A DNA stretch of 64,000 bases from Nonomuraea candida (GCF_000725485.1 NZ_JOAG01000042.1:1-64000), one strand, 5' to 3'; shown: positions 1 to 8,249, counted from the first letter of the stretch. A program made the numbers and translations. Notes: generated from the letters alone by a model not told the origin.

Positions 1-3000
1 CGTCGTCGTTGTAGGCGAACTCGACGCTCTCCGCGCGCCCGGTCCCGCCCTTGGTCCTGGTCGCCTTGACCAGGTTGCCGTTGGCGTCATAGGCGTAGGC
101 GCTCTTGCGGGCCAGCTCGGAGGGGTCGAACGTCTCAGAGGTCAGGCGGCCCGCCGCGTCGATCGCGTAGGTCATCTCCTCGATGCCGCCACCACCGACG
201 ACCTTCACGACGTTGCCGGCCGCGTCGTAGGTGTTCTCCTCCAGCACCACGTCCCGCGCGGTGGTGGCGCCGTTCAGCTTGACGTCGTCGGCGATCACCT
301 CGTGGAGCCGGTTGTCGCCGTGGTACGTGTAGCTGATCTTGCGGCCCATGGCGTCCGACTCGGCGACCAGTCGCCCCCCGGGGTCGTACGAGAACGACTG
401 CAGCACCACGTCCACGGCCGGCTGCGGCGACACCGGGCTGCCGGTCCACCCCTTGAGCGTCGTGGTGTGCAGCTGGCCGCGCTCCGTGTACGCGTACTCG
501 AAGCGGTTGCCCAGCTCGTCCACCATGTGGGTCTGGTTGCCCATGCCGTCATGGCCGTAGGAGACCTTGCCGCCCTCGGGGCCGGTCACCGTCTCCACCC
601 GGCCGAAGTCGTCATAGGTGTATGTGACCGTGCGCGCAGGGTCCCCGCCGGTCAGGTCGGAGGCGGTCTCCGTGAGGGTGTTGCCGTCCGGGTCGTAGGT
701 GTACGTCACCTCAGAGGTGTGCGTGACCCCGGTGACCTCGTTCTTGACGCCCGGCCCCTTGTTGGAGACCAACCGGCCGACGGCGTCGTAGGCGTAGGTC
801 GTCGTCACGCCGTCGGGATGGGCCGACGACACCTCGGTCTTGGACACCACCCGGCCCAGCGCGTCGTGACCGTACCTGGTCACCAGGCCGGCCGGCAGCC
901 GCACCTCCGCGTGGTCGCCCGCGGCCGTGTAGGCGTGGGTGGTGGTCTTGCCCCGGTAGTCCGTCTCCGACTTCACCAGCCCGGCCGGCATGGTGCCGCC
1001 GCCCACCGCGGGCTCGGTGCCGTCAGTGTAGGCGATCGTCGAGGAGCGCCCGTCGGGGAAGTCCGGCGTGGCCGGGATCGTGTGCTTGACCTGCTCGCCG
1101 AAGGAGTTGTAGTCGATCGTGGTGGCGTAGGTGTTGTCGCTCTCGTCGGACGAGCGGGCGTCGCGCACGGCGGTGAGCCGGTTGTTGCGCGGGTCGAGGG
1201 GCTCGTCCGCGTTCCAGTAGTAGCTGCGGTAAACGAACTGGCAGTCACCGGCCTTGCGGCAGGTCTTCACCTTGATGGCGTTACCGCGCTTGTCGTGCCA
1301 CTGCTCGGAGAGGTTGCCGTTGGGGTCGGTCTGCTTGACCGCGAATCCGCCGGTGTCGTACTCGTAGGTGGTCTTGCCCCCGGCCTGGTCGATCGTGTAC
1401 GCCAGCCGCAGGTTGCGCAGCGAGTCGTAGGCGTAGGTCATCTTCTCGCCGCGCGGGTCGGTCAGCTCGAACTCGTAGACTCCCTCGACCCACTCGATGT
1501 CGTAGTCGCCGAGCTGCCAGGCGCCGCCGTTGCCGTCGGTGTGGGTCTGGAGGCGGTCGGTCGCGGGATGGTAGACGTTCTCGGCCCAGATCCGGCCGGA
1601 CGGCAGCGTGGTCCGCGCCAGCTTGTTGCCGACCTTCACCCGGGCGGCGTGATGCGCGGAGATCTCGGCGCCCGTCAGCGGCTTGCCGTAGAGCGCGAAC
1701 TCGTCGATCGTGCCCTTGAACGCGAACGCGCCCGTCGCGGTCTGGCCACCGGGGACGTCCCGCCAGGAGGTCGCCCGGTCGCCGCTGCCCACGTACGCTT
1801 CGGCGCGGTACTCCTCCGTCAGGGTCCCGGTCAGCTCCCCGACCTGCTGCCCGTCGAGGTAGAGCCGCTGCTTGTCGCCCGCCACGGTGAGCGCCACGTG
1901 GTGCCACCGGTCGTCGTTGACGGGACCGGCCGACGTGATCGGGGTGTAGTCGCCATTCACGTAGCCGAGCTGGCCGCGCAGCTTGCCGTCCGTCCCCACG
2001 TACAGGACGGGCTCCGTGGCTCCGAACTCGTAGCCGAACTGCCCGGCGGAGAAGATGACACCGTTCTGGGCGGTCTTGATCCAGCCCTCGATGGTGACCT
2101 GGTCGCCGAGCTCGTCCAGTATGTTCGTCGGCAGCATCATCGTGGACTTGGTGAAGCCCGCGGCGGTGTCTCCGGTGCCCTCCAGCGCGCCAGGCTGCCC
2201 GACGGTGACGTTGTTGTAGATGCCGGTGCCGCCGCCGGTGCCCAGGTTCATGGCCGGCTCGTACTGCGCGTCGCCCAGCCGCCAGTAGCCCACCGGTTCC
2301 GCGTCCAGGATCAGGCCCTTGTAGCGGGAACCGTCACCGTAGGAGTAGGTGGTGCAGTTCGGGGCGGCCAGGGGCGAGCACACCGAGGTCAGGTTGTCGC
2401 CGGTGTAGCCGTAGGTCCACTTCTGCGCCTTGCCGTCCACCGGATCGGTGGACACCGCGACCACTCGGGAGTTCTCCCATGTGAAGGTCAGCTTCCGGCC
2501 GCCGGTCCCGGTGATCGTGCTGAAGAGGCCGTCGGTGCCGTAGGCCAGGGTCTGCGCCCGGCCGCGGTTGTCCTCGATCCTGGTCAGCCGGCCCTGCGCG
2601 TTGAACACGTACGTCGTCGCGTAGGTGTCCTTCAGCCGCCAGCCGCCGCCTTCCTCGTCCGCCAGCACGTCCTTCCGTCCCGGCGGGGGCTGGTACGTGC
2701 CGTCGCCCTTGGGCGCGAACCGGACCCGCCGGCCGCTCGCGTACGTGACCAGCAGCCCCGTGATCGCCGTCCCCGATCGCTCGGCGACCACGTTCATGTC
2801 CCAGGGGGTCGACCAACCGGCGCCGAAGATGCCGGTGGTGCGCGAGTCCATGCTGTTGTACGTGCGCACCACCGCCAGGTCCGGACCCGCCGTCTGCACC
2901 TGCGCGTCCACCACCGTCGTGGTGTAGTTGCCGGAGACCAGCGAGAACTCCTTGCCCTCGCCGAGTTGCTCGCCCAGGTGCGGGCTGTTGATCGGCTGGG

Positions 3001-3709
3001 GTGCGGCAGTGGCGATCAGCTGCTTGTCGCTGACGCTGACACTGCCGTCCGCGGGGTCGGCGACGCGCACCCACCACTCGTACTGCTTGCCCCATTCGAT
3101 CGTGCCGGCCGGCACGAGCCAGGTGTCCTGCCCCAGCTTGGCGCCGGAGTTCCAGCACGGCGGCGGTGGCGGCGGCGGAAAGACGATCTCGTCGGTCGTC
3201 TCGGGCTTCTCACAGATGTTGAAGGTGAACCGCAGGTCGGCGGACGATCCGCCGCCCAGTCTCGTGGCCCGCACCCGAAGCAGCGGGGTGATGCTGCCCA
3301 CCAGCGAGCCCGCCTCGGGGTACAGCGCGTCGATGAGCGCCCCCGCGGCCAGTGTCTCCCGGTCGGCCTGCTCGGCGCGCCGCACGCCGGGAGGCAGCTT
3401 CTTCTCCTCCGCCTTCGGCTCCGCTTCCGACCGCGTCGCCTGCCGCGGCCACCCGCCGGCGTCGCGCGGCAGGGCACCCTTCACCGGGGCGCGCCCGGAC
3501 GTGTCAGGTCGCGCGGCGGGCAGCTTCGTCAGGCCGGGCAAGACTCCCGCGGAGCCCCGCTGCTGCTTGGGAGTCACCACGGCCGTCTGCCCGGTGCTCA
3601 CCTCCGCGGCTGCGGGAAGCGCCGGAAGCTGGAGGAGTCCGGGGAGAGCGGCGATCAGGACGACGGCCGCCGTACGGGAGAAGAGGGCATGCGAAAAGAA
3701 CCGGTGCAC
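1..3709 (-). CDS. Secreted RHS/YD-repeat protein with LamG-like domain (3' end outside window)
   Basis: About 1236 codons are visible and the reading frame is still open at the window edge, so the C-terminus (where RHS proteins carry a core and often a variable toxin-like tip) is missing. The start is the GTG at 3709: an in-frame TGA lies two codons upstream, so no earlier start is possible. Residues 1 to about 27 form a signal peptide (Arg/His-rich start, AAVVLIAALPGLL core, AAA end). Around residues 275-310 is the YNSMDSR...GIFGAGWSTPWD block of RHS N-terminal domains. Residues about 485-690 look like a concanavalin/LamG fold (DDRWHHVALTV, RLYLDGQQVGELTG, GTIDEFALYGKPLTGAEI). From about 690 on there are many YD repeats (YTYDPDGN, YAYDAVGRL, YTYDDFGRV). 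RHS proteins form hollow shells around secreted toxins or act as wall-associated proteins; which one applies here cannot be decided without the tip. Confidence 0.85.
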   Translation of the reverse strand, partial: MHRFFSHALFSRTAAVVLIAALPGLLQLPALPAAAEVSTGQTAVVTPKQQRGSAGVLPGLTKLPAARPDTSGRAPVKGALPRDAGGWPRQATRSEAEPKAEEKKLPPGVRRAEQADRETLAAGALIDALYPEAGSLVGSITPLLRVRATRLGGGSSADLRFTFNICEKPETTDEIVFPPPPPPPCWNSGAKLGQDTWLVPAGTIEWGKQYEWWVRVADPADGSVSVSDKQLIATAAPQPINSPHLGEQLGEGKEFSLVSGNYTTTVVDAQVQTAGPDLAVVRTYNSMDSRTTGIFGAGWSTPWDMNVVAERSGTAITGLLVTYASGRRVRFAPKGDGTYQPPPGRKDVLADEEGGGWRLKDTYATTYVFNAQGRLTRIEDNRGRAQTLAYGTDGLFSTITGTGGRKLTFTWENSRVVAVSTDPVDGKAQKWTYGYTGDNLTSVCSPLAAPNCTTYSYGDGSRYKGLILDAEPVGYWRLGDAQYEPAMNLGTGGGTGIYNNVTVGQPGALEGTGDTAAGFTKSTMMLPTNILDELGDQVTIEGWIKTAQNGVIFSAGQFGYEFGATEPVLYVGTDGKLRGQLGYVNGDYTPITSAGPVNDDRWHHVALTVAGDKQRLYLDGQQVGELTGTLTEEYRAEAYVGSGDRATSWRDVPGGQTATGAFAFKGTIDEFALYGKPLTGAEISAHHAARVKVGNKLARTTLPSGRIWAENVYHPATDRLQTHTDGNGGAWQLGDYDIEWVEGVYEFELTDPRGEKMTYAYDSLRNLRLAYTIDQAGGKTTYEYDTGGFAVKQTDPNGNLSEQWHDKRGNAIKVKTCRKAGDCQFVYRSYYWNADEPLDPRNNRLTAVRDARSSDESDNTYATTIDYNSFGEQVKHTIPATPDFPDGRSSTIAYTDGTEPAVGGGTMPAGLVKSETDYRGKTTTHAYTAAGDHAEVRLPAGLVTRYGHDALGRVVSKTEVSSAHPDGVTTTYAYDAVGRLVSNKGPGVKNEVTGVTHTSEVTYTYDPDGNTLTETASDLTGGDPARTVTYTYDDFGRVETVTGPEGGKVSYGHDGMGNQTHMVDELGNRFEYAYTERGQLHTTTLKGWTGSPVSPQPAVDVVLQSFSYDPGGRLVAESDAMGRKISYTYHGDNRLHEVIADDVKLNGATTARDVVLEENTYDAAGNVVKVVGGGGIEEMTYAIDAAGRLTSETFDPSELARKSAYAYDANGNLVKATRTKGGTGRAESVEFAYNDD

Positions 3710-3959
3710 GAACCGTCACACTCCGAACCACAACGAGGGACGTCCCGTCAGGGAACGTCAAACGCCGCTCCACCCCACCCGGCAGGCGTCACTCCTGACT
3801 CGTGCGGCTCTGGAGCTCTGACCAAACGGGCAAAGAATAACCATGCCCTATTCGGCTCGACAAGATCCCTTTTGCCACCATATTTGTACGTACAGTAACT
3901 TTCGCCATTAAATGCAGGATCTTTGACAAAAGCGGCATATGGCACGGCAGGGGGAGTCG

Positions 3960-3986
3960 CACCCGGCCCCGGAGCAGGGCCGGGTG
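3960..3986 (-). terminator. Hairpin downstream of the GNAT gene
   Basis: A perfect 10-bp inverted repeat (CACCCGGCCC at 3960-3969 and GGGCCGGGTG at 3977-3986) with a 7-nt loop begins 10 nt beyond the stop codon of the acetyltransferase gene. There is no clear T-run, as is common in high-GC actinobacteria. It probably ends the GNAT transcript before the RHS promoter region (3710-3959), which is AT-richer than its surroundings and shows no supported gene. Confidence 0.6.
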
Positions 3987-3995
3987 TGGGGCCGG

Positions 3996-4598
3996 TCAGA
4001 CGGTGATCAGCTCGGCTTCCGTCAGGTCGCGGAAGGCCGTGGTCACCACGTCCTCCGACCGGCGCTGGAAGAGCGCCCCGGACGACCGGTGGGGCAGGTC
4101 CACCGTGCGGACGTGGCGGAAGCCGCGGGCCCGGTAGTAGTTCTGCAGCCGCGGGTTGGCCTTGGCGCAGTCGAGGCGGAGCCAGGGCAGGCCCGCGGCG
4201 TAGGCCGAGGCGCAGGCCCAGTCCAGGAGCGCGTCCCCGAGGCCGGAGCCCGACCAGGGGCGGGCCACGGCCAGTTTGTGGACGTAGAGCGCCGACGCCG
4301 GCGCGTCGGCCGGGGTCCAGAACTCGGGGTCGGCGTGGTCGTCGACGGCGATGGTGGCCACCGGAGGTGCCGACTCGTCGGGGTCGAGGTAGCGGAGCTC
4401 GTCGTCGAGCAGGAACAGCACGCGCTCCTCGATGAGCGGCTCGATCCGCTCGGGGCCGAATCCGCCGCGGGGCCACTGCCGCACCCCTTGCGTGTGCAGC
4501 CACTCGGCGGTGTCGGCGAGCAGCGTGAGGACGCCGGGAAGGTCCGCGGGCTCCGCCCTTCTGAGCGAGAGCGGATGAAGCAGGGTGTTTGTGTGCAT
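3996..4598 (-). CDS. GNAT-family N-acetyltransferase
   Basis: A GNAT fold enzyme of about 200 residues that would transfer an acyl group from acyl-CoA to an amine; the substrate is unknown. The signature is visible in the central part: beta4 LYVHKLAVARPWSGSGLGDALLDWA carries the acetyl-CoA pyrophosphate loop (S/G-x-G-L-G), followed by WLRLDCAKANPRLQNYYRARGF, the usual beta5-alpha4 segment with the 'N..YY...GF' end. I chose the ATG at 4598 because AAGGA lies 7 nt upstream; an ATG five codons earlier (4613) has no ribosome binding site. The gene stands alone between the GntR regulator and the RHS gene, on the same strand as both, but is separated by hairpins on each side. Confidence 0.8.
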   Translation of the reverse strand: MHTNTLLHPLSLRRAEPADLPGVLTLLADTAEWLHTQGVRQWPRGGFGPERIEPLIEERVLFLLDDELRYLDPDESAPPVATIAVDDHADPEFWTPADAPASALYVHKLAVARPWSGSGLGDALLDWACASAYAAGLPWLRLDCAKANPRLQNYYRARGFRHVRTVDLPHRSSGALFQRRSEDVVTTAFRDLTEAELITV

Positions 4599-4711
4599 AA
4601 TGGAATCCTTCATTGCCGTGGGTGTTCACCCCGACGCACAGCGTGATGACGCAATGTCGCGAGGGGGCGAAATGGGGCCTCAACCCGATATATATGGATA
4701 AATGGCGATTT

Positions 4712-4734
4712 AGGGGAGTATGCACGACTCCCCT
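4712..4734 (-). terminator. Hairpin between GntR and GNAT genes
   Basis: A perfect 8-bp stem (AGGGGAGT / ACTCCCCT) with a 7-nt loop lies 68 nt downstream of the GntR stop codon and about 110 nt upstream of the GNAT start. It is next to an AT-rich stretch (4688-4711) that may hold the GNAT promoter. It most likely ends the GntR transcript. Confidence 0.45.
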
Positions 4735-4801
4735 TGGCCAGCGAGGCGGCTATTTCTCGCTGCGCCCGGCCGGCGGGATCACCCCTTCACCCACGAGCTC
4801 G

Positions 4802-5560
4802 TCAGCGGCGACGATCGAGCTCGTATCTGATCAGATGTTTGTCGGCTGGCAACACCGACACGGCGACACGCACTGGCATGTCTGCCCCGTCGTACCCCAC
4901 TCGGACATAAACCATGACTGGCGTGCCGAGCTCAAGCTGGAGGCGCTCGGCCTCCTCCTGGTTGGGCATGCGGGCCCAGATGTCGTCGACGACGCGCACC
5001 TGCGCATGACCCAGCTCTTCCAGCACCCGGTTGGCTCCTCGCGCGATGTCCCCGGGTCTGGCTATCTCGGAATCGGCGACCAAGTCGCGGGGGAAATAGG
5101 AATCGTTGGTGTTGTACGGCTGCCCGTCCACGAAACGCAGACGGCGTCTCACCACCGCCAGCTCACCGTCCGCCAGTTCGAGCCTGCTGGCGATCTCCTC
5201 GACGGGAGACACGGTCAGCACCTCGATGTACTGGCTCGGCGCCCGGCCCTCCTGCGCGACGGCGTAGGCGAACGCCTCGCGCAGTTCCCCTCTGGGTTGC
5301 GGCTCCAGCTCCCGCTGCGGATAGATCAGCAGCGGTCTGCGGTCTCTGACCACGGTCCCGCGCCGCGGCGTGCGCGTGACGAGTCCCTCGTTGACGAGTT
5401 CCCCAAGGGCCAGCCTCACGGTGTTCCTGCTCACCCCATGGTCTTCCATGAGCTGCGCCTCGGTCGGCAGCTGTGCCCCGGGGCCGAGGACACCCGAGTA
5501 GATGGCTCGTCGCAACTCCGAAGCCACCTGCTGATACAGCACCGACCTTGCCACTTTCAC
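4802..5560 (-). CDS. GntR-family (HutC/UTRA subfamily) transcriptional regulator
   Basis: A 252-residue DNA-binding regulator. Residues about 5-70 form the winged helix typical of GntR proteins (YQQVASELRRAIYSGVLGPG, then LPTEAQLMEDHGVSRNTVRLAL and LVTRTPRRGTVV). Residues about 90-245 match the UTRA ligand-binding domain of the HutC branch (RLELADGELAVVRRRLRFVDG, NDSYFPRDLV, LELGTPVMVYVRVGYD). It is divergent from a small ORF at 5692 and may control it and itself: the shared intergenic region has AT-rich elements such as TTGTTCCAACAA near 5570 and TTGGTACAAATCCATC near 5649. In many actinomycetes GntR genes of this kind sit next to small unknown genes. The ligand is unknown. Confidence 0.85.
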   Translation of the reverse strand: MKVARSVLYQQVASELRRAIYSGVLGPGAQLPTEAQLMEDHGVSRNTVRLALGELVNEGLVTRTPRRGTVVRDRRPLLIYPQRELEPQPRGELREAFAYAVAQEGRAPSQYIEVLTVSPVEEIASRLELADGELAVVRRRLRFVDGQPYNTNDSYFPRDLVADSEIARPGDIARGANRVLEELGHAQVRVVDDIWARMPNQEEAERLQLELGTPVMVYVRVGYDGADMPVRVAVSVLPADKHLIRYELDRRR

Positions 5561-5611
5561 CCCTTTTGTTCCAACAATTTAGACGATCTGGTTCTAACTG
5601 GCCACAACCCC

Positions 5612-5641
5612 TTGACCGAGGCCCCTGGACCGGCCCATCAT
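5612..5641 (+). promoter_or_regulatory. Candidate promoter for the small gene at 5692
   Basis: TTGACC (5612-5617) and CATCAT (5636-5641) are separated by 18 nt, a plausible sigma-70-type promoter for the rightward gene. The flanking element TTGGTACAAATCCATC (5649-5664) could be a GntR operator. This is a motif match by eye only. Confidence 0.35.
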
Positions 5642-5691
5642 CCATTCGTTGGTACAAATCCATCTAAAGGCCGGTGAGGGGGTGAAGGCCA

Positions 5692-6015
5692 GTGTCGCCG
5701 GTCCGCACGGCCACGCCGCACCTGTTCTGGCATGACCCTCGCGAAACAACGCGTTCACTGCGTTACGCGTTGACTCGCCAGCGGTTCACCCACACCTACC
5801 AGAGCAGTGCTGACGGCATGTCCGCGCCATCGGTGTCGTCCGAGCTGACCGTGTGGTGCGAAGACGGATCCTTAATCTGCGACGAGGAGGGTGGCGCCCC
5901 CGTCACGCATCGCATTGATGACCCGGTAAGCACAGCTCGACGCATCGCCGCACGTCGCCGGCAACTGGGGCCTTCGCGCTCCCCCATCGACTCCGCGTGC
6001 GAGCCAACGGTCTAG
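5692..6015 (+). CDS. Small protein of unknown function divergent from GntR
   Basis: A 107-residue ORF starting at GTG 5692, with GGTGAGGGGGTGAAGG upstream as a possible ribosome binding site. I do not recognise a family. The sequence is rich in Arg and Ser with an acidic centre (WCEDGSLICDEEGGAPVTH) and shows no signal peptide or membrane segment. It has a plausible promoter and a strong terminator directly after it (6066-6102), which supports a real transcription unit. Proteins of similar size are frequently encoded beside GntR regulators in actinomycetes, but no role is known to me. It could also be a chance ORF; coding bias is weaker than in neighbouring genes. Confidence 0.5.
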   Translation: MSPVRTATPHLFWHDPRETTRSLRYALTRQRFTHTYQSSADGMSAPSVSSELTVWCEDGSLICDEEGGAPVTHRIDDPVSTARRIAARRRQLGPSRSPIDSACEPTV

Positions 6016-6065
6016 GACTCCATCCCTCGCCGGAGTCCTGGCGCCGTCGCACGCGGGGCAGGAAG

Positions 6066-6102
6066 CGCGTCCTGGCGGGTCCCCCACGCCCGCCAGGACG
6101 CG
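6066..6102. terminator. Strong rho-independent terminator
   Basis: A perfect 14-bp stem (CGCGTCCTGGCGGG at 6066-6079, CCCGCCAGGACGCG at 6089-6102) with a 9-nt loop is followed by TTTT on the plus strand. It ends the small gene at 5692-6015 and would also stop leftward transcripts. Confidence 0.8.
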
Positions 6103-6487
6103 TTTTCCTCCGAGGACCGAGCCGAGAGCACACGCCTCCATCTCCCGACGGGGGCCTTTCGCTTTTCCGGGGGGGCGCGGGCGACGCGGCCCGGGCGGGG
6201 GCAGGCGGGCAGGAGCGGGCGGGAAGGCAGGAGCGGGCAGGCGGGCAGGAGCGGGCGCCGCGACCTCGCGGTCACGCCTGCCACCGGATTCACACCGCTC
6301 ACCTCTGCCGCCCAGTCCGAGCCGTCCACGTCGACGATGCCTACTGCCTCATCATCAACCCTCGGAGCCCAACCTGGGGGCTGCTTCGTGAGTGTGGGAC
6401 TGGTGGGATTTTCCGGTACCAATCCATTTTCCGGATCAACGTCGACCAGCGGGAGAATTTTCGCCCCAGCGGATGGCGATGCAGGTT
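6103..6487. other. Non-coding stretch with GC-rich repeat and an AT-richer island
   Basis: No gene is supported here. Positions about 6180-6258 hold a degenerate purine-rich repeat built on GGGCAGGCGGGCAGGAGC. Positions about 6340-6490 are clearly lower in GC than their surroundings and, on the minus strand, have an open reading frame with ordinary-looking composition (for example ILPLVDVDPENGLVPENP) but no start codon or ribosome binding site of its own. This may be the remnant of a gene, or the 3' flank of the DUF35 gene transcript. Confidence 0.4.
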
Positions 6488-6889
6488 TCAGACATCGGCC
6501 GGCGTCCAGTCCACGAGCGTGACCTCCGCCTCCACCTCGGTGAACACGGCCACGACCGGCTCCAGGTGCTTCGGCGGGCGCGCGGCGCGCCAGTTTCCAT
6601 GCACCAGGCAGCCCGGAACCGCCGTCAGGCGGGCCATTACCACTAGGTATGGATCGCGCCGTCCCGGCACGAAGGGCTGGTGGTTGACGATCCAGCTCTC
6701 GACCGTCCCTTCGGGTGCGATCCGCCGCCAGTGCCACGCCTCCCTGCGGCAGGCGGCACAGAACGCGCGCGGGGGGAAGCGAAGTGTGCCGCAGGAGTCG
6801 CATTCCTGTACGGCGAACTCACGCCGGCCGGCCCGCGCCCACCACGGGGCCGAGTCACGGTCGGGCTGCGGCGGATACGCAAGGGTCAT
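6488..6889 (-). CDS. DUF35 (zinc ribbon + OB fold) acyl-CoA-binding partner protein
   Basis: A 133-residue protein with the two parts of the DUF35 family: an N-terminal rubredoxin-like zinc ribbon (CDSCG near residue 30 and CAACR near residue 45, giving four Cys ligands) and a C-terminal OB fold (GTVESWIVNHQPF... to VEAEVTLVDW). DUF35 proteins pair with thiolase-fold partners; in steroid catabolism a DUF35 domain forms the Ltp2-ChsH2 side-chain aldolase. Here it lies directly downstream of an Ltp-type gene on the same strand, separated by 109 nt of repeats (6901-6998), so the two are probably co-transcribed and form a complex. GGAG lies 9 nt before the ATG. The substrate is inferred only from context. 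Confidence 0.8.
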   Translation of the reverse strand: MTLAYPPQPDRDSAPWWARAGRREFAVQECDSCGTLRFPPRAFCAACRREAWHWRRIAPEGTVESWIVNHQPFVPGRRDPYLVVMARLTAVPGCLVHGNWRAARPPKHLEPVVAVFTEVEAEVTLVDWTPADV

Positions 6890-6900
6890 GTCGGGCGCTC

Positions 6901-7001
6901 CTCAGGATCGGGGCGGGCAAGGGCCGCGTCTCAGGCGTTCCTCGCGGGCGGGGGTCGCGTGTCAGGCGTTCCTCGATCGGGCGGGCGGGGGCCGGGTCTC
7001 A
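6901..7001 (-). repeat. Tandem repeat anchored on the Ltp gene stop codon
   Basis: The element CGCCTGA (seen as TCAGGCG on the plus strand at 6931, 6962 and 6999) repeats every 31-37 nt, each copy followed by CCCCCGCCCG- and GAGGAA-like stretches. The copy at 6999 contains the TGA stop codon of the Ltp-type gene, so the array looks like tandem duplication of that gene's 3' end. It fills the gap to the DUF35 gene. Confidence 0.7.
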
Positions 7002-8168
7002 GGCGCGCCGCAGGATCAGGGCGGAGGTGGCGGGGAGGATGTAGCCGGGCTGGGCCGTCGAGAGCGCCACCTCGGCGCCCGGCACCTGCCGGTCCCCGGC
7101 CTCGCCCCTGAGCTGGGAGACCGCCTCGGCGACGTGGTTGAGGCCGTGCACGTACCCCTCGGACAGGAAGCCGCCGTGCGTGTTGACCGGCAGCTCGCCG
7201 CCCGGCCCGATCGCGCCCGAGGCCGCGTACGGCCCACCCTCGCCCTTCGGGCAGAAGCCGTAGTCCTCCAGTTGCACGATCACCGAGTAGGTGAAGCAGT
7301 CGTACAGCTCGGCCACGTCGATGTCGCCCGGCCCGAGCCCGGCCTGCGCGTACAGGCGCGGGGCCAGCGCGGCCGCGCCGGTGACGGTGGGGTCGTCGCA
7401 GGAGAGGTGGGAGGTGCCGCCGCCCCACGCCGCGGCCGAGATGAGGACCCGGGGGCGGCGCAGCGCGCGGGCGCGTTCGGCCGTGGTGACGACCACGGCG
7501 CAGGCCCCGTCCGTCTCCAGGCAGCAGTCCAGGAGACGGAAGGGCTCGGCGATCCACCGGCTGGCCAGGTAGTCGTCGAGAGTGATGGGCGTGCGCATGA
7601 GGGCGCGCGGGTTCTTGACGGCGTTGGCGCGCTGGGTGACGGCCAGGTGGCCGAAGTGCTCGGGTCTGGTGCCGTAGCGCAGCATGTGGGCGCGGGCGTA
7701 CAGGGCGAAGTGCTGGGCGGGGGCGACGAGCCCGTACGGGGCCTGGTACTGCACCTCGGGGCTCACCGGCACGCCCCGGCCGGTGCCGCCCATGCGGAAC
7801 TCCGAGCGCGCGTTGATGGCCCGGTAGCAGACGACGGTGTCGGCCACGCCCGCGGCCACCGCCAGCGCGGCCTGGCCGACGACGGCGTGGGAGACGCTGC
7901 CGCCGCCGAACTGGTCGAGGTGCCAGGTCACGTCCAGCCCCAGCGCGGGGGCGACCAGGGAGGGGGCGGCCGAGTCGCCGACCCGGTGGGTGGCCAGGCC
8001 GTCCACGTCGTCCGGTGTCAGGCCCGCGTCCTCCAGGGCGGCGAGCACGGCGCGGCAGGCCAGGGTCAGCGTGCTGACGCCGGAGTCCTTGGTGAAGGGC
8101 GTGTAGCCGATGCCGGCGATGGCGGTGCGGTCACGGAGTTCAAGCAAGCGCTTGGGCACAAGCGTCAC
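6999..8168 (-). CDS. Thiolase-fold lipid-transfer (Ltp/SCP-x-like) protein, probable aldolase subunit
   Basis: Up to 389 residues, the length of Ltp2-type proteins. The family signature is clear: FGGGSVSHAVVGQAAL where true thiolases have the nucleophilic Cys, CCLETDGACAVVVT, ELYDCFTYSVIVQLEDYGF, and NTHGGFLSEGYVHGLNHV near the C-terminus. The catalytic Cys is absent (Gly/Ser instead), so it is unlikely to be a normal thiolase. Ltp2 homologues in steroid degradation act with DUF35 partners as retro-aldolases that shorten the side chain; the neighbouring DUF35 gene fits this. A KstR2-like site (8143-8156) lies inside the 5' end if GTG 8168 is used; the TTG at 8147 is an alternative start. No Shine-Dalgarno sequence is seen for either. 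Reaction and substrate are inferred. Confidence 0.8.
   Translation of the reverse strand: MTLVPKRLLELRDRTAIAGIGYTPFTKDSGVSTLTLACRAVLAALEDAGLTPDDVDGLATHRVGDSAAPSLVAPALGLDVTWHLDQFGGGSVSHAVVGQAALAVAAGVADTVVCYRAINARSEFRMGGTGRGVPVSPEVQYQAPYGLVAPAQHFALYARAHMLRYGTRPEHFGHLAVTQRANAVKNPRALMRTPITLDDYLASRWIAEPFRLLDCCLETDGACAVVVTTAERARALRRPRVLISAAAWGGGTSHLSCDDPTVTGAAALAPRLYAQAGLGPGDIDVAELYDCFTYSVIVQLEDYGFCPKGEGGPYAASGAIGPGGELPVNTHGGFLSEGYVHGLNHVAEAVSQLRGEAGDRQVPGAEVALSTAQPGYILPATSALILRRA
8143..8156. promoter_or_regulatory. KstR2-like operator (13/14 match)
   Basis: AGCAAGCGCTTGGG matches the KstR2 pattern AnCAAGnnCTTGnT except at the last base. It overlaps the beginning of the leftward Ltp-type gene, which suggests repression of that gene (and the DUF35 gene) by the KstR2 encoded at 25057. 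Confidence 0.65.
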
Positions 8169-8216
8169 GGTAGGCGGGCCCGTTCCCGGCTGTCAACGCA
8201 GGTGGGAGGGCCCGAC

Positions 8217-8246
8217 TTGACAGCCTTTCCGGTATCCCCCTAGCGT
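8217..8246 (+). promoter_or_regulatory. Promoter of the flavin reductase/fadE30/ipdF operon
   Basis: TTGACA (8217-8222) and TAGCGT (8241-8246) are 18 nt apart, a strong actinobacterial sigma-70-type promoter. The predicted transcription start (about 8253) falls inside the KstR2 operator at 8250-8263, so bound repressor would block initiation. Confidence 0.6.
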
Positions 8247-8249
8247 CCA

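Noticed and set aside
302..3898. A 1198-codon plus-strand open frame
   Set aside because: It is the antisense shadow of the RHS gene; its composition is Arg/Val/Gly-rich nonsense, while the minus strand encodes YD repeats and a LamG-like domain.
3748..4725. Minus-strand frame with a protein-like stretch near 3750-3940
   Set aside because: Its only in-frame start codons lie within the GNAT gene in another frame; the part outside is an AT-richer promoter region without a ribosome binding site.
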